From contig CACWSX010000019.1 of the NCBI GenBank assembly GCA_902763615.1, positions 29,061 through 93,060 on the forward strand: 64,000 nucleotides of DNA. Direction: 5' to 3'. The notes beneath the pieces are model-generated. The model made no database searches. It saw nothing but the letters and a program-made list of their open reading frames with translations, and was not told the origin of the DNA. Origin of the DNA: an uncultured Prevotellaceae bacterium (GTDB taxonomy: Bacteria; Bacteroidota; Bacteroidia; Bacteroidales; Bacteroidaceae). Positions 42,536-51,214 of this stretch are shown here, piece by piece. The position numbers and the translations under genes were made by a program. How positions within the stretch are numbered: the first letter of the stretch is position 1; each line of letters starts with the position of its first letter.

Positions 42536-44233
42536 TTACAGCAATTGTTTGGCTCGTTCAAGGGCGATGTTAATGTGCGAACAGATATTATTTTCGCCCA
42601 GCATCATGTCGAAGCCAGCCTTATGTAAGACTGCCTGCACCTTCTCATTGACACCCGAAAGCACCACCTGGATGCCCTCTGCCTGTGACATCAGACAAAG
42701 GTTTGTAAGGTTGTGGATACCCGTAGAATCGACAAAAGGCACCTTACGCATGCGGATGATGCGCACCTTTGGACGCTGATGGCGCAGGGCACCCATGATC
42801 TCCTCAAACTTATTACCTGCACCAAAGAAATAAGGACCGTTGATTTCGTAGACCTCAACTCCCTCAGGAATAGTGAGGTGTTCAAGGTTTCCCAACTGAA
42901 AGTCACTATCCTCTTCCTCCGGATTGATTTCGTCGCTGATTACCTTGACATCTGTAGTCTCAGCCATACGACGCATGAAGAGCAGACAAGCGCAAATGAG
43001 TCCCACCTCGATGGCGATAGTGAGGTCGAAGATAACGGTAAGTAGGAAAGTAACCCAAAGCACGATCACATCACTCTTGGGATTCTTCAGAATCGACATA
43101 AAGCTGCGCCAACCGCTCATGTTATAACTCACAATCACAAGCACACCAGCCAGACAGGCCATGGGGATATACCGTGCCAGCGGCATGAGGAATAGGAAGA
43201 TCAACAACAACACAGCAGCATGGATAATGCCTGCCACAGGCGTACGACCGCCATTATTGATATTGGTCATTGTACGGGCAATGGCACCTGTAGCGGGGAT
43301 ACCGCCAAAGATGGGACTAGCCAAATTGGCAAAACCCTGTGCTATAAGCTCTGTGTTCGAGCTGTGACGATCGCCAATGACACCATCTGCCACCGTTGCC
43401 GACAGCAACGACTCAATTGCACCAAGAATGGCGATGGTGAAAGCTGGCGCCACGAGGCCCTTGATCACATCCCACGTCAACTCAGGCACCTGTGCTCCTG
43501 GCAACTGATTGGAAATACTGAAACGGTCGCCGATAGTCTCAACACTCATCACGCCCACATACTGTTTGAGCAAAAGAACGCCAATGGTCATCACAATGAT
43601 GGCGATGAGCGAACCGGGCAGTTTCTTCAGGACATTATTATAGCGGGCTATTTTCGGCCAGAGCGCAATGACTGCTACAGAGCCGATACCCACGCCAGCA
43701 CTCCACCAGTCGATAGTGGGCAACGAACCAACATAGGCAATCCACTTCTCAACAAAATCGCTAGGAACCGAAGCCATCGTCAAACCGAAGAGATCCTTGA
43801 TCTGCGTGGTAAAGATGGTCAAGGCGATACCCGAGGTAAAGCCCACTACAATGGGGTACGGAATATATTTGATGATGGTGCCCAGATGGAGCACACCAAA
43901 CATAATGAGGAAGACACCCGCCAAAAGTGTGGCAATAGTCAGACCCTCGAAACCATACTGTTGGATAATACCATAAATAATAATAATGAATGCGCCCGTA
44001 GGACCACCTATCTGAACTTTGGATCCACCAAAGACTGAGACAATCAGTCCTGCGACGATGGCAGTGATAATACCCTTCTCAGGGGTCACGCCCGAGGCGA
44101 TACCGAAGGCAATAGCCAATGGTAAAGCCACAATGCCGACAATAATACCGGCAAGCAAATCTGTTGTCAGCTGCTTCCGATTGTAATTCTTCAACGTCGA
44201 AAACAGCTTTGGCTTAAACTCTAATGTTGTCAT
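42536..44233 (-). CDS. SulP-family anion transporter with STAS domain
   Basis: The 565-residue inner-membrane protein has about 12 helices in the SulP/SLC26 fold. Marks include GIVALPLAIAFGIASGVTPEKG, the FGGSKVQIGGPTGAFIIIIY block and AGITAAVLLL-like segments. A cytoplasmic STAS domain (residues about 440-560) ends with MRKVPFVDSTGIHNLTNL. Substrates of this family include sulfate, bicarbonate and carboxylates; none is readable here. It has its own promoter at 44262-44292 and converges on glmM. Confidence 0.93.
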   Translation of the reverse strand: MTTLEFKPKLFSTLKNYNRKQLTTDLLAGIIVGIVALPLAIAFGIASGVTPEKGIITAIVAGLIVSVFGGSKVQIGGPTGAFIIIIYGIIQQYGFEGLTIATLLAGVFLIMFGVLHLGTIIKYIPYPIVVGFTSGIALTIFTTQIKDLFGLTMASVPSDFVEKWIAYVGSLPTIDWWSAGVGIGSVAVIALWPKIARYNNVLKKLPGSLIAIIVMTIGVLLLKQYVGVMSVETIGDRFSISNQLPGAQVPELTWDVIKGLVAPAFTIAILGAIESLLSATVADGVIGDRHSSNTELIAQGFANLASPIFGGIPATGAIARTMTNINNGGRTPVAGIIHAAVLLLIFLFLMPLARYIPMACLAGVLVIVSYNMSGWRSFMSILKNPKSDVIVLWVTFLLTVIFDLTIAIEVGLICACLLFMRRMAETTDVKVISDEINPEEEDSDFQLGNLEHLTIPEGVEVYEINGPYFFGAGNKFEEIMGALRHQRPKVRIIRMRKVPFVDSTGIHNLTNLCLMSQAEGIQVVLSGVNEKVQAVLHKAGFDMMLGENNICSHINIALERAKQLL

Positions 44234-44261
44234 TTACTGTTAATTATCTTGAAAACGGGTG

Positions 44262-44292
44262 CAAAAGTAAGAAAAAAGTTAAAAAGCGCAAA
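44262..44292 (-). promoter_or_regulatory. Promoter of the SulP gene
   Basis: TTTG, 19 bases, TACTTTTG then CACCC on the minus strand, 29 bases before the ATG. Confidence 0.75.
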
Positions 44293-44322
44293 ATATTTAG
44301 ACTAACTTAATAAAAAATAATC

Positions 44323-44363
44323 TATATTTGTTGCCGAAAATCAAGTCCCCCACATAGTGGGGG
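44323..44363 (+). promoter_or_regulatory. -7 element and leader hairpin of the repetitive lipoprotein gene
   Basis: TATATTTG lies at 44323-44330. The leader then holds a perfect CCCCCAC-ATA-GTGGGGG hairpin at 44347-44363, which may affect mRNA stability. Confidence 0.5.
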
Positions 44364-44415
44364 CACAATTTGAGAGAGAGAAAGTTCATATTATTAACTA
44401 TTAAAAGAAACGATT

Positions 44416-45009
44416 ATGAAGAAAATTATGTTTGCTGTGATGGCAATGTGCGCCATCGGTTTCACTGCATGTGGTAACAAGGCTCAAGCTCCTGCAGAAA
44501 ACGAAGAGACAGTTGAGGCAATGGTTTACAATGCTGAGGAAGAGGCAGCTGCTTCTATCAATCAGTTGACCGAGCAGATTGAGGCTCAGGATGCCAACAA
44601 GTTCCAAGAGGTTCTCGCCGCTATCCAGGAGAAAATCAAGGACATCATCGGTTCTGACCCCGCTGTGGCTAAGGAGTATGTAACCAAGATTCAGGACTTC
44701 CTGAAGGAGAATGCCGAGAAAATCAAGGCATTCGCTGGTGAGAACGAGGCAGTACAGACAGCTCTGGCAGCACTGACCGCTGCACCTGCTGATACTGTGG
44801 TTGACGGTTTGATGCAAACTCTCAATGGTGCAAAGGATGCTGCTGAAGGTGCTGTAGATGCCGTTCAGGATGCAGCAGAAGGTGCCGTAGATGCTGCCAA
44901 GGATGCTGCTGAGAATGCCGCTGAGAATGCTAAGGACGCTGCTAAGGAGAAGGCTGGTGAGGCTGTCGACGCTGCTGCTGATGGTGCAAAGAAAGCGCTG
45001 GGAATCTAA
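44416..45009 (+). CDS. Lipoprotein with LEA-like AKDAAE repeats
   Basis: The 197-residue product has a lipoprotein signal (MKKIMFAVMAMCAIGFTACG) with Cys19. The mature chain is almost entirely helical and very rich in Ala, Glu, Lys and Asp. Its last third consists of imperfect repeats (GAKDAAEGAVDAVQDAAEG, then AKDAAENAAENAKDAAKEKAGEAVDA) resembling the 11-residue motif of LEA desiccation proteins. No enzyme motif is seen. A structural, stress-protective or wall-spanning coil role is possible, but only the composition supports it. It precedes the beta-helix protein by 12 bases, likely in one transcript. Confidence 0.75.
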   Translation: MKKIMFAVMAMCAIGFTACGNKAQAPAENEETVEAMVYNAEEEAAASINQLTEQIEAQDANKFQEVLAAIQEKIKDIIGSDPAVAKEYVTKIQDFLKENAEKIKAFAGENEAVQTALAALTAAPADTVVDGLMQTLNGAKDAAEGAVDAVQDAAEGAVDAAKDAAENAAENAKDAAKEKAGEAVDAAADGAKKALGI

Positions 45010-45021
45010 TCCGAAGAAGTA

Positions 45022-46011
45022 ATGAAGAAACTAGTCTTAATGATAACAGCCCTCATGATCTGCTTGGTCGTGAGGGCTGCTAATATAGTAACCATCGAAT
45101 ACAACGGAGCAACAGCAACTGTTACTATTCCTGATGAGTTGACCGCTTATGTGACATGCACAACCGGTACATCATCTCATGTAAAATTAGTACAGTCAGA
45201 CGACGTTGCTGATGGTGCACCAGGTGAAATCACCTACCAACTCTCTGGTAGCAGCGATGACGGAGGATTCGAAATGAGTGGTAGTTACAAGTGTACCATC
45301 AAACTTGTAGGCGTGACGCTGAACAATCCCACGGGTCCTGCCATCAACATCGATGACGGCAAGCGCATTGAACTGAATGCCAATAAGGATGGAGGTGTCA
45401 ATACACTTTCTGACGGTACAGATGGCAGTTGGAAGGCTTGCGTCTATACCAAGGGACATTTTGAACTGAAAGGCAAAGGCACTCTGAATGTAGTTGGCAA
45501 CACGGCTCATGCCATCAGTTGCAAAGAGTATATGCAGGTCAAGAATCTGACACTCAACATCACAGGTGCCAAGAAAGATGGTCTGCATTGTCAGCAGTAC
45601 TTCTGGATGCAGAGCGGCACTGTCAACATCTCTGGTGCCCAGGCAAACGGCATCAAGGTAGAATTGGACGGTAAGACCTCTACGGGTGTTTATCCAGAAC
45701 ATGAAAATGGAGATGAGGATGAAGACACCGGCAACTGCTATCTGGATGATGGCACGCTAACCATCAACGAGTGTGGCGGCAGCGTGATCTGGACGGATGG
45801 TGAGGTTGTCATCAACGGCGGTAAACAGAACTATGATGCCACGAAAGTATCACAGAACAATGCCGCTACTGGTATCACAACTCTGCAAAATGAGGATCCC
45901 GCTTCTGTTGAAACCTTCTACGACCTTGACGGCCGACAGCTGACGGGTCTTAGAAAAGGTGTTGTTATCATCAAGAAAGGCAACAAAATCAGAAAGGCAA
46001 TTATCAAATAA
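45022..46011 (+). CDS. Secreted beta-helix carbohydrate-binding protein (Cthe_2159-like)
   Basis: The signal peptide (MKKLVLMITALMICLVVRA) precedes a repetitive beta-solenoid of about 250 residues: GKRIELNANKDGGVNTLSDG, KGHFELKGKGTLNVVGN, HAISCKEYMQVKNLTLNI and SGTVNISGAQANGIKVE. This is the pattern of Cthe_2159-type carbohydrate-binding domains, which bind acidic polysaccharides such as polygalacturonate. The C-terminus (YDLDGRQLTGLRKGVVIIKK, then GNKIRKAIIK) is a short motif seen at the end of many secreted Prevotella proteins and shared with the LRR protein at 57587-59635. It follows the repetitive lipoprotein gene and ends at a strong terminator. Confidence 0.75.
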   Translation: MKKLVLMITALMICLVVRAANIVTIEYNGATATVTIPDELTAYVTCTTGTSSHVKLVQSDDVADGAPGEITYQLSGSSDDGGFEMSGSYKCTIKLVGVTLNNPTGPAINIDDGKRIELNANKDGGVNTLSDGTDGSWKACVYTKGHFELKGKGTLNVVGNTAHAISCKEYMQVKNLTLNITGAKKDGLHCQQYFWMQSGTVNISGAQANGIKVELDGKTSTGVYPEHENGDEDEDTGNCYLDDGTLTINECGGSVIWTDGEVVINGGKQNYDATKVSQNNAATGITTLQNEDPASVETFYDLDGRQLTGLRKGVVIIKKGNKIRKAIIK

Positions 46012-46013
46012 AC

Positions 46014-46049
46014 AATAATCCCCGCCAAACAGCGGGGATTATTATTTTT
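46014..46049 (+). terminator. Terminator after the beta-helix protein gene
   Basis: AATAATCCCCGC and GCGGGGATTATT with a 6-base loop, followed by ATTTTT. It overlaps the 3' end of the convergent M13 peptidase gene by two bases. Confidence 0.9.
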
Positions 46050-48054
46050 ACCAAATCTGTGCTCTCTTCTTCTTAGGAACGAAAAGCTTATCGCTCTTCT
46101 TAATTCCAAAGGCATCGTACCACTCGTTGATATGCGGCAGGGCAGCATTCACGCGCGCCTTGGCCGGAGAGTGAACATCGACGGTAATCAGATACTCCAG
46201 ATACTCCGGACGGAAATTACCAGCCCACACGCGAGCCCAGCTCAGGAAGAAGCGCTGCTCAGGTGTAAAGCCCTCAATCTTACCTGCAGGTTTCTGCTTC
46301 AGAACATTCTGCAAAGCGCGATAAGCGATATTCAGGCCACCATTATCACCGATGTTCTCACCTAAGGTCTGCTGACCGTTGATCTTCTTGCCTGGCACAA
46401 TCTCGATGGTGCTGAAATAGTCAGCCAGCACCTTCGTACGAGCCTGGAAGTTGGTCTTGTCCTGATCTGTCCACCAGTTACGCTGGTTACCCGTCTTGTC
46501 GAACTGCGACCCCTGATCGTCGAAGCCGTGACTCATCTCGTGACCAATCACGCCACCGATGGCACCATAGTTTACGGCATCGTCGGCATTAGGATCGAAG
46601 AATGGCGGCTGCAGGATGGCTGCAGGGAAACAAATCTCGTTGGTAGTGGGGTTGTAATAGGCATTCACTGTCTGCGGCGTCATGTGCCACTCCGTCTTGT
46701 CCACGGGCTTGTTCACCTTACGGTTCAGCACGTCAATCGTCTTCCACTCAGCGACATTAGCCAGGTTCTCATAGAGTGACAGACTCTCGTCAACCTTCAA
46801 GCCGCTATAGTCCTTCCACTTGTCAGGATAACCGATCTTAATAATAAAGTTCTCGAGCTTGTCCTTAGCCTTGGCCTTTGTCTCAGCACCCATCCAGGTA
46901 GCCTCATCGATACGCTGTGCAAGGGCTGTCTGCAGGTTGTGCACCAAGTCGAGCATACGCTGCTTGCTCGTAGCGGGGAAATACTTCTCCACATAGAGTT
47001 TACCGATGGCCTCTCCCATAACGCCGCTCACCAAACTCACGGCACGCTTCCAACGGGGCGTGTCCTGCAGGGCACCGCTCATCACACTGCTCAACTTGAA
47101 GGCCTCAGCACGGAAAGCATCGCTCAACTGACTGCTGGCACCGGCGATGACCTTGATCTCGGCATAGGCCTTCAGATCATCGAGAGCCGTCTCTGCCAGC
47201 ACCTTCTCCACCTCATGGATAGCTTCAGGCTGACCTACGTCAACGAGGTCGAATGCAGGGAATCCGCCCAACAGGAACATATTTCCCCAATCGATGCCAG
47301 GATAATCCATCACCAATTGCGTGTAGGTTATCTTGTGGTAGTTCGCATTGATATCACGCAGCTCCACAGTGCTCTTACTGGCCTTGGCGATACGCGTTTC
47401 AATGGCCATCACGGCTTCCATCTTCTTCTTGGCCACAGCCTCATCATTGCCTACGAGCTCATAGAGGTTGGTCAAATAGGTCTTGTAAGCCTCACGGATA
47501 CGGACGGTCTGCTCGTCATCGTTCAGATAATAGTCCTTCGTACCTAGTCCGAGTCCGCCCTGACCAACACTTACAAGGTTCATCGAGGCATTACGCATGT
47601 CAGAGCCTACGCCCACGCTAAACATCAGCGTATTCTCACCCTTGCGGTCGAGCTTGGCACAGACCAGTTGATACTCGTGACGATCCTTGATGGCAGCGAT
47701 GGTCTCAAGGGTGGGCTTCAGCGGTGTCCAACCCTCACGGTTCAGGCGCACGCTGTCCATCATCAACTTGTAGAGCGAGCCGATCTTCTGACCCAGTGTA
47801 CCCTGCTCCTGAGGTGTGTTGGCATACTGCAGGATCAGTTCCTGGATATGCTTCTGGTTCTCCTCATACAAGTCCATAAATGCACCGTTGTTGGTATGCT
47901 CCGCATCCAGGGGATGTGCTTTCATCCATCCTCCGGCTGCATACTCATAGAAATCTTCACCTGGACGCACAGAGGTGTCGAGGTTCTGCTGGAAATTCTG
48001 CCCCATGACTGTTGTGGACAACATCAGGCAGGATGCGATTAAAATCTTCTTCAT
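46048..48054 (-). CDS. pepO: M13-family metalloendopeptidase (PepO/neprilysin-like)
   Basis: The start at 48054 (MKKILIASCLMLSTTVMGQ) gives a signal peptide; an open frame up to 48117 lies upstream of the likely transcription start and is not used. The 668-residue chain has the zinc motif VIGHEMSHGFDDQG (HExxH) and the downstream ENIGDNGG that supplies the third zinc ligand region. The C-terminal end shows VWAGNFRPEYLEYLITVDVHS-type sequence and a final W close to the neprilysin CxxW equivalent. Such enzymes cut small peptides in the periplasm. In Bacteroidales they are often numerous and linked to peptide nutrition. Confidence 0.93.
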   Translation of the reverse strand: MKKILIASCLMLSTTVMGQNFQQNLDTSVRPGEDFYEYAAGGWMKAHPLDAEHTNNGAFMDLYEENQKHIQELILQYANTPQEQGTLGQKIGSLYKLMMDSVRLNREGWTPLKPTLETIAAIKDRHEYQLVCAKLDRKGENTLMFSVGVGSDMRNASMNLVSVGQGGLGLGTKDYYLNDDEQTVRIREAYKTYLTNLYELVGNDEAVAKKKMEAVMAIETRIAKASKSTVELRDINANYHKITYTQLVMDYPGIDWGNMFLLGGFPAFDLVDVGQPEAIHEVEKVLAETALDDLKAYAEIKVIAGASSQLSDAFRAEAFKLSSVMSGALQDTPRWKRAVSLVSGVMGEAIGKLYVEKYFPATSKQRMLDLVHNLQTALAQRIDEATWMGAETKAKAKDKLENFIIKIGYPDKWKDYSGLKVDESLSLYENLANVAEWKTIDVLNRKVNKPVDKTEWHMTPQTVNAYYNPTTNEICFPAAILQPPFFDPNADDAVNYGAIGGVIGHEMSHGFDDQGSQFDKTGNQRNWWTDQDKTNFQARTKVLADYFSTIEIVPGKKINGQQTLGENIGDNGGLNIAYRALQNVLKQKPAGKIEGFTPEQRFFLSWARVWAGNFRPEYLEYLITVDVHSPAKARVNAALPHINEWYDAFGIKKSDKLFVPKKKRAQIW

Positions 48055-48104
48055 ATACATTATATAATTAAAATAAGTCGTCCGTTTGACGCAGTTTGAG
48101 TGCG

Positions 48105-48112
48105 CAAAGATA
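48105..48112 (-). promoter_or_regulatory. -7 promoter element for pepO
   Basis: TATCTTTG then CGC on the minus strand; transcription would start near 48098, 44 bases before the ATG at 48054. Confidence 0.55.
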
Positions 48113-48162
48113 CACAAATATTTATAAGAATCGCAGAATTTAAGATTATTTAATCACTCCCG

Positions 48163-48194
48163 CTTGTTGACTCCGCATTTTTTCACTAAATTTG
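48163..48194 (+). promoter_or_regulatory. Promoter of aldA
   Basis: CTTG (48163-48166), 20 bases, TAAATTTG (48187-48194) then CACC. Confidence 0.7.
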
Positions 48195-48230
48195 CACCAA
48201 CAAACTTCTCTTTACTAAAACGAAACGAAT

Positions 48231-49673
48231 ATGAAAGATCTGAAAATGTTTATCAACGGCCAGTTCTGCGAGAGTTCGAACGGCAAATGGATTGAAGTGT
48301 TAAACCCCTCCACCGAGGAAGTGATCTCCCGTCAGCCTGAAGGCACTATTGAGGATGTGAACCGTGCCCTCGACGCAGCCCGCGCTGCCCAGAAAGCATG
48401 GGGCAAGACGCCCGCCATCGAAAGAGCCGGTTATCTGCTGAAGATGGCCGAAGGCATCAAGAAGCGCGAGAAGGAGTTCACGGAGATCATCATGCGCGAG
48501 CAAGGTAAGACACGCACCTGGGCTTCTATCGAGGTAGGCGCCACCATCGCCTATTTCGAGTATATGGCCACCTTCGCCCGTCACATCGAGGGTGAGATCA
48601 TCCCCAGCGACCGTCCCAACGAGACCATCCTGCTCACCAAGAAGCCCATCGGCGTCGTAGCAGGCATTCTCCCATGGAACTTCCCCTTCTTCCTCATCGC
48701 CCGTAAGGCCGGTGCTGCGCTGATTGCTGGCTGTACCATCGTCATCAAGCCCTCACAGCTCACGCCCGAGAACTGTACAGAATTTGCCAAGGTGGTTGCT
48801 GAGACCGGCCTGCCAGCAGGTGTCATCAACATCGTCACTGGTAAGGGTTCCGTCATCGGCAACGAGATGGCAGGCTCTCCGAAAATCGACATCGTCAGCG
48901 TCACAGGTTCTGTTGGTGCCGGCGAGAGCATCATGGCCGCAGCGTCGAAGAACATCACCAAGGTATCGCTCGAGTTGGGTGGCAAGGCTCCCGCTATCGT
49001 CATGAAGGATGCCGACCTGGAGCGTGCTGCTCAGTGGATTGTCGACAGCCGTATTGGCAACAATGGTCAGATCTGTAACAATGCCGAGCGTGTGTATGTA
49101 CAGAAAGAGGTGAAGGAAGCCTTCACGAAGATCCTGGTCGACAAGATGTCGAAGGTGAAGGTAGGCGATGTCTGCGCCGATGAGAATGTCGACATGGGTC
49201 CGTTGGTAGAGGCCCGCGCCCTGGAGAGTGTCACAGAGAAGGTAGAGCGCGCCATCAAGCAGGGTGCCAAGTTGCTCTGCGGCGGCCATCGCGTAGGCAC
49301 GAAGGGTTACTTCTATGCCGCTACCGTACTCGACAATTGCACGCAGGATATGGACATCATCCATGAGGAGACCTTCGGCCCTGTGATTCCGCTCATCGAG
49401 TTCTCTGATATCGACGAGGCCATCAAATATGCCAACGACTGCGAGTACGGTCTGGCATCAAGCATCTTCACGAAGGACCTCAACATCGCTGTCAAAGCCT
49501 GCCGCGAACTGGAGTTTGGCGAGACCTATATCAACCGCGAGCACTTCGAGGCCATTCAGGGCTTCCACGCTGGTGTGAAGAAATCGGGTATTGGCGGTGC
49601 CGACGGAAAGCACGGTGTCGACGAATACCTCGTCACCCACGTCACTTACCTCGACACTTACGAGGACATGTAA
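48231..49673 (+). CDS. aldA: Lactaldehyde/glycolaldehyde dehydrogenase AldA
   Basis: AldA oxidises L-lactaldehyde and glycolaldehyde with NAD+. The 480-residue chain is very close to E. coli AldA in order and wording: GILPWNFPFFLIARK, VTGSVGAGESIM, the catalytic base region LELGGKAPAIV with E248, and GQICNNAERVYVQ with the nucleophile C282. The end HEETFGPVIP and RKSGIGGADGKHG-like block also match. It probably handles aldehydes from fucose or rhamnose breakdown, although no fucose or rhamnose genes are in view. It has its own promoter and terminator. Confidence 0.92.
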   Translation: MKDLKMFINGQFCESSNGKWIEVLNPSTEEVISRQPEGTIEDVNRALDAARAAQKAWGKTPAIERAGYLLKMAEGIKKREKEFTEIIMREQGKTRTWASIEVGATIAYFEYMATFARHIEGEIIPSDRPNETILLTKKPIGVVAGILPWNFPFFLIARKAGAALIAGCTIVIKPSQLTPENCTEFAKVVAETGLPAGVINIVTGKGSVIGNEMAGSPKIDIVSVTGSVGAGESIMAAASKNITKVSLELGGKAPAIVMKDADLERAAQWIVDSRIGNNGQICNNAERVYVQKEVKEAFTKILVDKMSKVKVGDVCADENVDMGPLVEARALESVTEKVERAIKQGAKLLCGGHRVGTKGYFYAATVLDNCTQDMDIIHEETFGPVIPLIEFSDIDEAIKYANDCEYGLASSIFTKDLNIAVKACRELEFGETYINREHFEAIQGFHAGVKKSGIGGADGKHGVDEYLVTHVTYLDTYEDM

Positions 49674-49678
49674 CAATT

Positions 49679-49708
49679 TAGGGCGCCAACCAGCGCCCTA
49701 TTTTTTTT
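49679..49708 (+). terminator. aldA terminator
   Basis: TAGGGCGC and GCGCCCTA with a 6-base loop, then eight T. Confidence 0.92.
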
Positions 49709-49710
49709 GT

Positions 49711-50526
49711 CTATAATTTCAGTTTGTAGCTCAGACCTATCAGATGACGATTGGTTTCAATCTCCTCATCGTCATTGCTGACATGCTGATAGCGGTAGAA
49801 TGCGCCCACGTTGTGCTGTTTCGTAATGGCCCAATCCACACCAGCCTGATAACGCACCTTCTCCAACGACAACTGATTGAAGAATTCCACACTGGCATAG
49901 GGCACTACCGTCGCCTTGCTTTTGTCATATTCCACCTGCAGACGACTACGCAACACATGTTTGCCCTTGCCGCTATAGGTGTGGGGCTTGCCGTCATAGG
50001 CATTCTTCAGATAGCTCCAACGTTCATCGACCGTATATTCCGGACGATAGGTATACTGCCAGCGCTCACGAAGCGAGAACTTGAAGTCGCCAACGAGCTT
50101 CTTGCTAAGTGTCAGCGCCACATTAACGCGATGGCGCGCCGACCAGTAACGGGCCCTTTTCTTGGGATCGCCTTCATCAGCATCACCATCGTCCACCTCG
50201 TCATCCTCTGCATCAAAATAGCTGATGCGCTCATAATTGTCGTAAAGGAGATTATAGCCTGCCGAAGCCTTCAACCACTTGGCTACCTTATAGTCTACCC
50301 CAAGACCTACGCTCCAGCGGTCGTTGGTCTTGGTATTATTGCGGGTACGCAACTCACCTTCGAGGCTCACCGACCATTTCTTGTCGATTTTCTTCTGCAC
50401 CTCCAGCGAGAAGTCGAGTCCGAAGTCATCAGTCTGCGCAGAGGCTGTGAATAGCGAACTGTGGATGACGAACAGTGCGACTGCCAGATAGCGCAGCCTG
50501 TCTGAAAAGAGCCTATACGCTTGCAT
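49711..50526 (-). CDS. DUF2490 outer-membrane protein
   Basis: The 271-residue protein has a signal (LRYLAVALFVIHSSLFTASAQ) and a beta-rich body with alternating polar and aromatic residues (WSVSLEGELRTRNNTKTNDRWSV, WLKASAGYNLLYDNYERISYFD), ending in LSYKLKL. This is the DUF2490 family of small outer-membrane barrels, function unknown. Its start overlaps the DUF4956 stop by 14 bases, making it the last gene of the VTC-DUF4956-DUF2490 operon. Part of the signal peptide (VIHSSLFTA) is encoded by a degenerate GTGAATAG/GAACAGTG repeat tract at 50447-50477. Confidence 0.82.
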   Translation of the reverse strand: MQAYRLFSDRLRYLAVALFVIHSSLFTASAQTDDFGLDFSLEVQKKIDKKWSVSLEGELRTRNNTKTNDRWSVGLGVDYKVAKWLKASAGYNLLYDNYERISYFDAEDDEVDDGDADEGDPKKRARYWSARHRVNVALTLSKKLVGDFKFSLRERWQYTYRPEYTVDERWSYLKNAYDGKPHTYSGKGKHVLRSRLQVEYDKSKATVVPYASVEFFNQLSLEKVRYQAGVDWAITKQHNVGAFYRYQHVSNDDEEIETNRHLIGLSYKLKL

Positions 50527-51199
50527 ATTCCGAGTTCTTGATCTTCAACATATTCTTCACGTCGCCGCTATCGTTGCCTTCATAGTACACACGCAGCACC
50601 GTCATATCACGCAGGAAGTCGACTGCCCCTACCCTCACGGATACCACCTTCAGACCAAGACGCGCCTCCAGGTCGGCCTTCAGCTCTTCCCTGCGCTCAG
50701 GCTTGATCAGGTCGATGCGGTCATACTGCACCAGCTTCGAGGCCTGCACCTTCAGCGACCGTTCGAAGGTGACGATGGCCAAGATGACAATCACGTCGAT
50801 CACCAGCAGTTCGGCCAGTGGCGTGCCAATCATGACACCTGCAGCATCCACGCCCAGCGAATCGGCCATCGCATGCACCACCGACAGGCAGACCACCACA
50901 AACAGATAGGTCATCTCGCGTACAGGCATTGCATCCGTACGATAACGCATGATTGAGAAGATGCCGAACAATCCGAGGCCCACGCCCATCGTAGCCTTTC
51001 CGCGATCCATACCCATCATCAGGTAGACCAAGAAGAAGATAGCGACGGAAATAATCATAAACGTGAAGAAGAAGTCACGACGTTTAGCTTTCTTGAAATA
51101 CAGGAAGTTCACAATGATCCAGTTCACCAGATAGCAGAGAGCAAATCTCAGCAGGGTGTCTCCAAAGTCAGGAGAGAACAGTTCTTTTAATTGATTCAT
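50513..51199 (-). CDS. DUF4956 membrane protein
   Basis: The 228-residue inner-membrane protein has about four helices in its first 130 residues (LLRFALCYLVNWIIVNFLYF, FFFTFMIISVAIFFLVYLMM, MTYLFVVVCLSVVHAMA, LLVIDVIVILAIVTFE). A loop GMDRGKATMGVGLGLFGIFSIMRYRTDAMPVRE is the conserved DUF4956 block. The C-terminal 90 residues form a soluble domain (DLEARLGLKVVSVRVGAVDF). DUF4956 is commonly encoded beside VTC-type polyphosphate polymerases and may form the membrane channel or anchor for the polymer; that function is inferred. It lies 15 bases after the VTC gene. Confidence 0.85.
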   Translation of the reverse strand: MNQLKELFSPDFGDTLLRFALCYLVNWIIVNFLYFKKAKRRDFFFTFMIISVAIFFLVYLMMGMDRGKATMGVGLGLFGIFSIMRYRTDAMPVREMTYLFVVVCLSVVHAMADSLGVDAAGVMIGTPLAELLVIDVIVILAIVTFERSLKVQASKLVQYDRIDLIKPERREELKADLEARLGLKVVSVRVGAVDFLRDMTVLRVYYEGNDSGDVKNMLKIKNSEYASV

Positions 51200-51214
51200 A
51201 ATTATTTAATGGTT

